Shown: positions 9,356 through 16,917 of the stretch, one piece after another | Position numbering within the stretch: the first letter of the stretch is position 1 | Layout: each line of letters opens with the position of its first letter | NCBI GenBank assembly: GCA_014762645.1 | Contig: JABURP010000040.1 | Coordinates: 1-38,042, forward strand | Direction of reading: 5' to 3' | Origin: Crocinitomicaceae bacterium | GTDB taxonomy: Bacteria > Bacteroidota > Bacteroidia > Flavobacteriales_D > Crocinitomicaceae | Length of the DNA stretch: 38,042 bases | Made by a program: the position numbers and the translations under genes | Notes under the pieces: model-generated | Database searches by the model: none | Told to the model about the DNA's origin: nothing | The model's input: the letters and a program-made list of their open reading frames with translations, nothing else

Positions 9356-10312
9356 TCAGAACTTTGAACGAAGATAATATTTAAAAAGCTTAGGTTTAGC
9401 TAAAGCGTGTTTCAATCCTAGTTGGCCTTGATCTATTAGTCGAAAACGAATACGATCAAGAGCTTTTCCCAGTTTTTCTGTGAGTTGATCCTGCGGGAAC
9501 AATTGGGTTGCGCTATTGGCATTCATTATTCTCTGACAATGATCTTTGAATTCAGAGTACTTATAGGTTACCGGAGTTTCTTTAGCCAATTGAAAGTGCA
9601 ATTCGGCATTCTTTTCAAGACCACTATTGAATTTAGCCAATAGCATTTTGTAAAAGCTTATGTAAATTGGTTTCCGTTCTTCCGGCACTTTCATTGGTAA
9701 ATGTGCTTCCGTTTGTCGATAAAAATAAAGGATCTCGTCTAGTGTGGTGTATTTGGCATCCTCCATCATATCTAACAAAAGATGATAATCCTCCATGTAC
9801 TTAAAATCATTCGAATACCGATATCCTTTTTCCGTAAACAGGTGTGATCTAAAGATGAGCGTTGCATGCCCGACAGAATGATTAAAGATCATGTTGGCAT
9901 TATTTTTTACCCAATCCTTTTCAAACCTCACTGTTTGTTCATGCTCTCCAAACATCTGCAAGCCACTCCCACACACATCATATTCCGGATGATTTTCCAT
10001 GAAATTCACCAAAATCTCCAATCGATCTTCGGTCATGTAATCATCTCCATCCAGGCGAATCATGTATTTGGTGTCAAGGTGATCCAGGCCGACATTCAGA
10101 CTATCTACAATCCCTGAATTCATTTCCTTTTCAATCAAAACAAACTTGTCATTTTGATACGATTTGAAGATTTCAACGCTATTGTCTGTTGAACCATCAT
10201 CTACCATAAGCAATTTATAATCCTGAAAGGTTTGATTGACCACAGAATCAAGACACTCTCTTAAATAAGGTCCATTGTTATAATTAGGTAATAGGATGGT
10301 AACTATTGGCAC
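9356..10312 (-). CDS. Glycosyltransferase family 2
   Basis: The 318-aa protein begins with the GT-A-fold start VTILLPNYNNGPYLRECLDS. VDDGSTDNS (nucleotide-binding Asp pair) and IRLDGDDYM (DxD-like metal site) follow, and later VGHATLIFR and YMEDYHLLL, which contains the catalytic-base Glu-Asp region of GT2 enzymes. No membrane segments are visible, so it should act at the inner face of the inner membrane on lipid-linked sugars. It sits between the second S74 protein gene (upstream) and the FkbM methyltransferase (downstream) in one reverse operon. The substrate is not predictable. Confidence 0.9.
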   Translation of the reverse strand: MPIVTILLPNYNNGPYLRECLDSVVNQTFQDYKLLMVDDGSTDNSVEIFKSYQNDKFVLIEKEMNSGIVDSLNVGLDHLDTKYMIRLDGDDYMTEDRLEILVNFMENHPEYDVCGSGLQMFGEHEQTVRFEKDWVKNNANMIFNHSVGHATLIFRSHLFTEKGYRYSNDFKYMEDYHLLLDMMEDAKYTTLDEILYFYRQTEAHLPMKVPEERKPIYISFYKMLLAKFNSGLEKNAELHFQLAKETPVTYKYSEFKDHCQRIMNANSATQLFPQDQLTEKLGKALDRIRFRLIDQGQLGLKHALAKPKLFKYYLRSKF

Positions 10313-10323
10313 AAATAAAAACT

Positions 10324-12309
10324 TTATTCGGAAGAAACATTTTCCGTTGTAACTGATTCCTGTTCATTCTCCACTTCCTGGAGTTTTTCTTCAATTTCGG
10401 CAATCATCTCCCATAACTTCAAACGTTCTTGCTTAATCTCTTCAAGATCTTTGTTTAATTCCTCATACCGGTTTATGGCTTCTTCAAGTTCTATGGATTT
10501 TTGATACAGTGCTTTGAGCAGGATCATGTTAACACCGTCAAAATCAATCGTATTTATCATGGTCGAATCTTCTCCCACACCAAAAACTGCGTAAAAATCC
10601 TGCGCCATTGGTCCAATATGCTGCACACTTGAATCCTGAGTAATATAGTTCCAGCGATATACGTCGATAGAGTCTAGTTTATCTATAAATGAATCGGCTT
10701 CAAGTTCAACGATATTTTCTTTAGAATTACGATCTGAAAGTGATGACCAGGCACCTCCTCCAGCCGGTAACGTAACACCCGTAGACAAATTTGAACTGGT
10801 GTAAAAAATTGCTCCACCTGAAGATTTTACCATAAACTGGTTGGGAGCATTTGTGTAGGTCCATCCAGCTGATGTTTGATCGGCATATAAAAATGCTCCA
10901 TCATGATCACACTGTGCTCTGTATCCCATGGCTACACCATTTGTACCATAAACACGGACAAAATTCCCAAATCCAAGTCCGTAGTCTGCGTATACTTCAG
11001 GATGATAACCTATAGCCACTGCACCGGTTGCGTTGGCAAAACATCCTCTTCCAATGGCAACTCCGTTTAATCCTGAAGCCTGCGAGTTTTGCCCAAGGGC
11101 AATAGAGTAGTCTCCTGTAGCGAGACATACAAATCCTCCTGAGAAACTTCCTTCTCCAGATGATGTACATGAATGACCAAATGCTGATGAATAATCACCA
11201 CTCGCTGTAGTGTTATAGCCTGTAGCCAATGAGTATTGACCAATGTTAACATCATTCCATACAGTTCCAGTAACATGTCCTGCCCTGAAAGATGCCTTAC
11301 CGGGATACCACATCATTCTGGTTCCGGCACCCTCTATTGGAATTGTTCCGGTACCAAAAGTTCCTGTATAAAGCACACCATTGGTATTATTTACATGAAA
11401 GTCCGCATTTGGATTTAAGGTTCCAATTCCAATTTGCCCATTGGCTTTGAATCGCATCCGCTCTGTATTGTCTGTTCTAATTACAAAATCAACTGAATCA
11501 ATGGTTCCTAGGAAATTAGTGACACCATCTGTATTGTCATTTCCAAGAATTCCCCAGTTGTTGATCGCATAATTGGCCACCGCAGCAGAATCTGCATAAC
11601 CTGCGGAATCTGCATACAATGCATTGAATGCTGTTAAACTATGGTTTGCCGTATCTGCATCATACGCGAAAAAAGCAGTATCTGCCGGAGCTACGGCGAT
11701 ACAGTTACTTGCATAACCGGCGGTATCTGCATAAGTAGATGAATCAGCCAACAATGCATATTGAGCAGTATCAGAATTAGTTGTAAAATCGTCCTGTCCA
11801 GGCACCCATTGTGTTCCGTTCCATTCCAAAATATCACCTACAGAAAGACCCGTTGTATCTACATCAAGCAATTCAGAAAGTTGAAATTCCTGTGAAGTAG
11901 TTTTAGCATGAAAAGCAAACGGAACCGCCATTAGCTGCTGCGTCATGGCCGATACAAATAGCCCTATATTGTTTTCATCCACCAACATTTCTAAAAAGTA
12001 AGTGTCATCCGCCCATGGAATATCAGAAAATTGTGCCACGGTACCTGTTCCCGTAGGTGTTCCCTGTCCTATCACCAAAGCAATGTGCCCCAATTCATTG
12101 GTGGTGACAACGTGGGTTTCCTGCCAAACAATTGTACCATTCATATTCGTTTGTCGAATATTAAACTCAACACCTATAGTGGCGTTAGATAAAAATTGTC
12201 CGGAAGATCCAAACACCTGCGACTGATATGCAATACCCTCTGGAAATGTCTGTGACCAGCCCATTATTCCACTGAGGCAGAGTATGCAACTAATTATCCA
12301 ATTTTTCAT
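10324..12309 (-). CDS. Tail-fiber/S74 (endosialidase chaperone) surface protein with YadA-like head repeats
   Basis: This 661-aa protein starts with a signal peptide (MKNWIISCILCLSGIMGWSQ). A domain typical of Bacteroidetes 'tail fiber' proteins follows (about 20-140), then degenerate YADTAGYA / YADSAGYADSA repeats (about 180-250) and a QIGIGTLNP turn. Next come YadA-head-like repeats of the form SxAxG (about 355-470), and finally an intramolecular chaperone of endosialidase (peptidase S74) domain. The S74 self-cleavage site is recognisable at Ser525-Asp526 (SLSDRNSKENI), with GPMAQDFYAVFGVGED downstream and a C-terminal coiled coil (about 600-650). S74 domains drive trimerisation and cut themselves off; that this copy does so is inferred. 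No T9SS sorting domain is seen. The start overlaps the upstream paralogue's stop by 20 bases. Confidence 0.85.
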   Translation of the reverse strand: MKNWIISCILCLSGIMGWSQTFPEGIAYQSQVFGSSGQFLSNATIGVEFNIRQTNMNGTIVWQETHVVTTNELGHIALVIGQGTPTGTGTVAQFSDIPWADDTYFLEMLVDENNIGLFVSAMTQQLMAVPFAFHAKTTSQEFQLSELLDVDTTGLSVGDILEWNGTQWVPGQDDFTTNSDTAQYALLADSSTYADTAGYASNCIAVAPADTAFFAYDADTANHSLTAFNALYADSAGYADSAAVANYAINNWGILGNDNTDGVTNFLGTIDSVDFVIRTDNTERMRFKANGQIGIGTLNPNADFHVNNTNGVLYTGTFGTGTIPIEGAGTRMMWYPGKASFRAGHVTGTVWNDVNIGQYSLATGYNTTASGDYSSAFGHSCTSSGEGSFSGGFVCLATGDYSIALGQNSQASGLNGVAIGRGCFANATGAVAIGYHPEVYADYGLGFGNFVRVYGTNGVAMGYRAQCDHDGAFLYADQTSAGWTYTNAPNQFMVKSSGGAIFYTSSNLSTGVTLPAGGGAWSSLSDRNSKENIVELEADSFIDKLDSIDVYRWNYITQDSSVQHIGPMAQDFYAVFGVGEDSTMINTIDFDGVNMILLKALYQKSIELEEAINRYEELNKDLEEIKQERLKLWEMIAEIEEKLQEVENEQESVTTENVSSE

Positions 12310-14200
12310 AAATAGATTCTATTCGTTCAAATAATTTCTGATTCTCTTTTGACTCGTTGTTGATCTTTTCTTCAATAACTTCCTGTTCCTGCAAATCATC
12401 CTCTATGTTATCAAAACGCTTATTCACCAGTATAATACCGGCCAATATGATCCCGTCTGCATCTACCATACTGATGTACCTGGAAGACTCTCCAACACCG
12501 AAGAGTGCATAAAGATCTTGTGCCATTGGACCGTAATGCATGAGTGGTGTGCCAATGTAGTTCCAACGGTAAATACTCAGCTGATTAATAGATGATTCAA
12601 AATTTTTATAGCCAACAGGTGTAATATTGTTTTTCAGATTCCTGTCTGAAATCATAGTCCAGGCACCTCCACCGGCACTCACCTGAACACCTGTTAATAA
12701 ATTAGTATCGGAGTAAAAAATAACTCCACCTGCTGCCCGCACCATGAACTGATGATTGGTTGTGTTAAATACGGTATCTGAAGTAGAAGCATCCCCATAA
12801 ATAAAGCATCCCCAGTAGCCATCTGAGCTCGCATTTGTTCCTATAGCTGTAGAAAATGGGCCATTTGCTGATATATTATATCCCGCAGCCCAGGAAGTGG
12901 CTCCTGTGGAAATCACATTGGTGCCAATCCCAATTGCTGATGAGGCATCTGACGCATATACATTTTTTCCTATGGCAACATTACGGTAAAAAGAAGCAGT
13001 ACATGAATCTCCCATGGCTACACCATAGGGTGCCGCTTTGCAATATCTCCCTGCAATAAATACACTTGAAGGATCGGTACCATTACCTGTTGTATCACCA
13101 AAAGATTGATTGCCAAAAACGGTAGAATAGGTCCCATTAGAAGTTACATTTTTACCAAAATGAAAACTGTACAATGCCTGGGTGGTATCTAAATTAGTAG
13201 TGCCGTCCCGATATCCCATTGCCAAACTTCTCCTTCCACCATTCATATAAAAATACGCGTCTTGTACCACTTGATTCTGAATAGCATTTTGCATGATATG
13301 CGTGACACCCTGATAGCCTGAAATATGAAAGGAGTTGGAAGGAAACACGCCGTTTTTGACAGTATTCCCGTCAAATATTAATCGTTGTGTATTGTTGGTT
13401 CCGAAAGCAAATGAGGTGTCAGTTGTTGTACCTGCAAAATGGAATGGTGTTAGCCCTGAATTCCCATTAATATTCCAATTATTTGGTGTAGACAACACAT
13501 AGTTTGCCGTATCCGTAATGCTTGTTGAATCAGAATTAAAAGCTGTAGATGTTGTGAATGCGTAATTCGCCGAATCAGTATAATCGGCAAATTGTACCGT
13601 ATCTACTAACGGGGTATTATAGATGACAACTGCTGCTGTATCTGAATAATTTGTTTGTAAGCTCTGCCACGTAAAAACCACCGTATCTGCCACAAGATCA
13701 ACTCCATTTACAAAGCCAGTTCCATCATACTTCAACACGGCTTGAGACGTCAACCCACTAATAGTGACGTCTAATAATTCAGCTGTTGAAGGAACATACT
13801 CGGTATGTAAACTATGGAAAGCATAAGGGTGCGAGAAATTTTGAAATTCACCAATCACATAGGGTGAGCCAGTAATATTGATAACCTCAATCGCGTCTAC
13901 CAGCTTCCAGTCAATTTCTGCAAAATCCGAATAGATACCACTTATATAAGTACCCAGACCAATAGGAAGTGTAAATACATTTTCAGCAGATACATTGACA
14001 GCAAGATGTTGCTCATACCAAATGGTATCATTCACCGAATCAACAATCAGCACGCCAATATCTGTAGTAGATCCTGAGTAATTATCGAGTTGAAACTGGG
14101 TATTAATACTTTTGAAGTTATACTGCTGTGACCATAGGTTGCCTGTAAAACTAAAACCAACAAAGAATAGGGCAATATGTAAGACGATACCTATCCGCAC
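12290..14200 (-). CDS. Tail-fiber/S74 surface protein, paralogue of the next gene
   Basis: The 636-aa protein is a diverged paralogue of the gene at 10324-12309 with the same plan. A signal peptide ends near NLWSQ at about residue 25, and an N-terminal domain of about 130 residues follows. Then come TADSA-like repeats (YTDSANYA, SITDTANYV; about 180-245), head-like repeats (VAMGDSCTAS, VAIGKNVYAS, SAIGIGTNV), and an S74 domain with the probable cleavage site at Ser518-Asp519 (MISDRNLKNNI). GPMAQDLYALFGVGES and a C-terminal coiled coil close it. It begins in a one-base overlap with the T9SS cargo gene and ends 20 bases inside the next S74 gene, so the three should be co-translated. A heterotypic or homotypic trimeric fibre at the cell surface is inferred. 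Confidence 0.85.
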   Translation of the reverse strand: MRIGIVLHIALFFVGFSFTGNLWSQQYNFKSINTQFQLDNYSGSTTDIGVLIVDSVNDTIWYEQHLAVNVSAENVFTLPIGLGTYISGIYSDFAEIDWKLVDAIEVINITGSPYVIGEFQNFSHPYAFHSLHTEYVPSTAELLDVTISGLTSQAVLKYDGTGFVNGVDLVADTVVFTWQSLQTNYSDTAAVVIYNTPLVDTVQFADYTDSANYAFTTSTAFNSDSTSITDTANYVLSTPNNWNINGNSGLTPFHFAGTTTDTSFAFGTNNTQRLIFDGNTVKNGVFPSNSFHISGYQGVTHIMQNAIQNQVVQDAYFYMNGGRRSLAMGYRDGTTNLDTTQALYSFHFGKNVTSNGTYSTVFGNQSFGDTTGNGTDPSSVFIAGRYCKAAPYGVAMGDSCTASFYRNVAIGKNVYASDASSAIGIGTNVISTGATSWAAGYNISANGPFSTAIGTNASSDGYWGCFIYGDASTSDTVFNTTNHQFMVRAAGGVIFYSDTNLLTGVQVSAGGGAWTMISDRNLKNNITPVGYKNFESSINQLSIYRWNYIGTPLMHYGPMAQDLYALFGVGESSRYISMVDADGIILAGIILVNKRFDNIEDDLQEQEVIEEKINNESKENQKLFERIESIYEKLDN

Positions 14201-14670
14201 TAGTTCTTGATTATTTTTTCTCTGAATGACCTTCCGTCAGTGAGCAAAACTTCCACAATATAAATTCCATCACTTATTCCTTCTAAAGTCAGACTATAAT
14301 TTTCACTATCCACCCACTCTACTCGAATCTTTTTTCCACTGATATCATACAGATATAGTTCTTTTATTACGGCAGCAGATGTGGTCACGTACAACACACT
14401 TTGCACCGGATTTGGATAGAGGGATAAACCTACTGGTGTATTCTCCGGTACTGAAAGTTGGGAATATTGTAATGGTAGGTAACCATGTAATATTTGGGGA
14501 GATAAACTTTCACCACTCATACTCTGTCCAGCCACTACGATCAACGAATCATTAGGTGAAACAGATTGAAAAGAAGTAATTGTGCTTTTTTGAACGGACT
14601 GGCAATAGGACACATTTACCGTGCCCAACAGGACTAGAAATGTACTCCAAAAGCGTATTCCGTTTTTCAT
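14200..14670 (-). CDS. Short secreted protein with T9SS type A sorting domain
   Basis: ATG 14670 forms an ATGA overlap with the wzt stop, so it is preferred over the ATG at 14682, which only adds MGNK. The product is 156 aa: a signal peptide ending near VSYCQ, about 50 residues including SFQSVSPNDSLIVVAGQS and a GYLPLQY segment, and then a C-terminal domain. That domain reads GLSLYPNPVQSVLYV, LYDISGKKI, ISDGIYIVEVL and FREKIIKN, the known Por/T9SS type A sorting pattern. T9SS removes this domain and links the cargo to A-LPS in Porphyromonas. The remaining mature part is very small. Its place directly behind the ABC exporter and ahead of two S74 fibre genes suggests that it nucleates or anchors them (inference). 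Confidence 0.85.
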   Translation of the reverse strand: MKNGIRFWSTFLVLLGTVNVSYCQSVQKSTITSFQSVSPNDSLIVVAGQSMSGESLSPQILHGYLPLQYSQLSVPENTPVGLSLYPNPVQSVLYVTTSAAVIKELYLYDISGKKIRVEWVDSENYSLTLEGISDGIYIVEVLLTDGRSFREKIIKN

Positions 14671-15941
14671 TTTATTTCCCATTCTGGTTGATAGTAGATC
14701 ACACCACTGCTTAATGGAAGAGGTCTGTTGACTTTGGTTGATCCATCTTCAACCTCAAACTGTCCACAAAATCGCAACATATCAATATGTTGACCGGAAA
14801 TTGCATCCCCTATCCACAAACCAATTTTATAGGTACTGGGATATAAGTTAAAATCTTTAAACGTTACTTCAAAAACGCGTTCACCTCTAAAGGCCTCCAA
14901 TTCAAAATTGGAGTCACCATTTTCTATATTTGAAAGTAAGGTTTCATCATACTTATAGAGATGAATGGCCATTCTAAAATTGATTTCTTTCTTTGAACGA
15001 ATTTTAATTCTTAAACCAAGATCATCTCCAATACATACACTTTTTGACAACTCACCATTTTTCAGAAAACTAAGTTCGGCAAACTGCATATCCCCGGTAC
15101 CTTCCCTTTCCTCATAACGCGTCAAGTCATACGTAAGTTGGTTTTCAAAAGATTTATTGCTCAAATAATGACCGACTGTCTCCTTTATATTTCCTTTAAA
15201 TTTTAATTCACCTGATTCGAGTAAAATTCCGGATTCGCACAAATTACTTACGGAGCTTAAATTATGACTTACAAAAAGGACCGCTCTTCCGCCCCTGGAA
15301 ATGTCTTTCATTTTACCGACACATTTCTTTTGAAATGCCTGGTCACCAACTGCCAGCACCTCATCAACCACCAGGATTTCTGATTCAAGGTGTGCTGCAA
15401 CCGCAAACCCTAATCTTACAACCATTCCTGAAGAGTATCTTTTTACCGGTGTATCCACATAATTTTCACATCCTGAAAAATCAACAATCTCATCCAATTT
15501 TTGACTAATCTCCTTTCGGGTCATTCCTAAAATAGCACCATTGAGATAGATATTTTCCCTGCCTGTTAGTTCGGGATGAAACCCAGTTCCTACTTCAAGT
15601 AAAGAAGAAATACGCCCTTTCATTTTGATTGATCCGGTGGTTGGGCTTGTGATCCGGGACAATAATTTCAATAAGGTTGATTTTCCTGCACCATTGGTAC
15701 CAACAACACCCATTACTTCCCCTTCACGAAGTTGAAAAGAGACATCTTTTAATGCCCATACATAGCTGCTCTGTTCTTTACTGTCTCTTACATTTGTTTC
15801 TGTAACCTTGAGGTATGGATCTTCTTTTCCCCTTACTTTATGCCAAAACCTGTTGAGATCATGTGATAATGAACCTGTACCGAATTGTCCCAGTCGATAC
15901 TGTTTGGATAGGTTATTTACTTCAACAATTACTTTTGACAT
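14667..15941 (-). CDS. wzt: Polysaccharide ABC exporter ATP-binding protein with C-terminal Wzt-like domain
   Basis: The 424-aa protein has a complete ABC ATPase: Walker A GTNGAGKST (81-89), LLEVGTGFHPELTG before the signature, signature YSSGM (169-173), Walker B ILVVDE (189-194) and switch His226 in VSHN. The FHPELTG stretch is characteristic of O-antigen/teichoic acid exporters. From about residue 255 to the end there is an extra beta-rich domain, as in Wzt proteins, where it binds the modified end of the glycan and couples chain termination to export. With Wzm it should move an undecaprenyl-linked polysaccharide across the inner membrane. It follows wzm after eight bases and overlaps the T9SS cargo gene by four. 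Confidence 0.92.
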   Translation of the reverse strand: MSKVIVEVNNLSKQYRLGQFGTGSLSHDLNRFWHKVRGKEDPYLKVTETNVRDSKEQSSYVWALKDVSFQLREGEVMGVVGTNGAGKSTLLKLLSRITSPTTGSIKMKGRISSLLEVGTGFHPELTGRENIYLNGAILGMTRKEISQKLDEIVDFSGCENYVDTPVKRYSSGMVVRLGFAVAAHLESEILVVDEVLAVGDQAFQKKCVGKMKDISRGGRAVLFVSHNLSSVSNLCESGILLESGELKFKGNIKETVGHYLSNKSFENQLTYDLTRYEEREGTGDMQFAELSFLKNGELSKSVCIGDDLGLRIKIRSKKEINFRMAIHLYKYDETLLSNIENGDSNFELEAFRGERVFEVTFKDFNLYPSTYKIGLWIGDAISGQHIDMLRFCGQFEVEDGSTKVNRPLPLSSGVIYYQPEWEIK

Positions 15942-15949
15942 AATTCGTA

Positions 15950-16858
15950 CTAAATGGTATCCATAAAGGACTTTTCAATTCGGTTAAACAAAACGATCCC
16001 CAGGAACAAAACTGCCATGGCAAACCCGGCACTATACGCAAGATGCCACCACTCAAATATTGCGATAGGTGTATCGGGGTCTCCTTTGGCATATGGACCA
16101 AAAAATCCATATTTAAAGGTTTCTATAACAGATGTCATTGGGTTCAGGACCATAAGCCACTGGTACTTTTCCGGAACTTTTGATAAGGGATACACAATTG
16201 GTGAGGCATACATGGCCAGTGAAATTCCAAACTGAATAAGAAAGCGTAAATCCCTGTACTTGGTTGTTAGAGAAGAAATAATCAAACCAAAACCAAGCCC
16301 TAATCCTGCCATAATAATTATAATAACTGGTAGTAATGACAATTGCCAGGTAAGTTGAACACCTGTATTGGTATCCCATAGCGTGACATACAGCACGTAT
16401 ACCATGATAAAAAGGACCAGTTGAATCAGAAACTTGATAAAGTTGGTAATCACAATGGACAAAGGCACTACCAGTCTGGGAAAGTAAACCTTTCCGAAAA
16501 TATTTTGATTGGCTATAAATGTATCAGATGTCTTGGTCACACAATCTGCAAAATAACTCCAGACAGTGACACCAGCGAGCATAAATAGTATGGTAGGTGC
16601 TCCGGTCTTAATTCCGGCGATCATTCCAAAAACTACCGTAAGTGTAATAGAGGTTAGCAATGGTTGTAGGATGATCCATAAAGGCCCAAGGATGGTTTGT
16701 TTATAGATCGAAATAAAATCACGCTTTACGAACAACATTATGAGGTCCTTAAACCTCAACAGTTCCCTAATGTTAAAGGAGAGTAACTTTCTTTTGGGAG
16801 TTAATATAATATCCCAGTCGTTCATAGTCGTATCAGTATGTGAAGTTAGATCGGACAA
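15950..16858 (-). CDS. wzm: Polysaccharide ABC exporter permease (ABC-2 type)
   Basis: The 302-aa protein has about six hydrophobic segments and the ABC-2 exporter landmarks: a cytoplasmic N-terminus with LRFKDLIMLFVKRDF, then YKQTILGPLWIILQP, and a late LRFLIQFGISLAMYASPIVYPLS followed by LNPMTSVIETFKYGFFG. It is the inner-membrane channel for an O-antigen, capsule or A-LPS-type polymer, paired with the ATPase gene eight bases downstream. ATG 16858 is the first start; an inner ATG at residue 12 is possible. A TAnnTTTG element on the same strand lies just upstream (16891-16898), so the exporter may be made independently of the Wzc-like gene. Confidence 0.92.
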   Translation of the reverse strand: MSDLTSHTDTTMNDWDIILTPKRKLLSFNIRELLRFKDLIMLFVKRDFISIYKQTILGPLWIILQPLLTSITLTVVFGMIAGIKTGAPTILFMLAGVTVWSYFADCVTKTSDTFIANQNIFGKVYFPRLVVPLSIVITNFIKFLIQLVLFIMVYVLYVTLWDTNTGVQLTWQLSLLPVIIIIMAGLGLGFGLIISSLTTKYRDLRFLIQFGISLAMYASPIVYPLSKVPEKYQWLMVLNPMTSVIETFKYGFFGPYAKGDPDTPIAIFEWWHLAYSAGFAMAVLFLGIVLFNRIEKSFMDTI

Positions 16859-16890
16859 TTGTTATTAATGCGTTTGAGAAAACGAATGAT

Positions 16891-16898
16891 CAAAGATA
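16891..16898 (-). promoter_or_regulatory. Candidate -7 element for wzm (TATCTTTG on the minus strand)
   Basis: The plus-strand CAAAGATA reads TATCTTTG on the minus strand, a full match to TAnnTTTG. It lies in the 59-base gap between the Wzc-like gene and wzm, 32 bases before the wzm start. No -33 TTG was found at the usual distance. It would give the exporter, adhesin and glycosyltransferase part of the operon its own promoter. Confidence 0.4.
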
Positions 16899-16917
16899 AT
16901 GTAAATCCATAAGGACA

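Noticed and set aside
10324-14200. S74 'tail fiber' genes as a prophage remnant
   Set aside because: No capsid, portal, terminase, integrase or lysis genes are near; signal peptides and TADSA-type repeats are typical of Bacteroidetes surface proteins.
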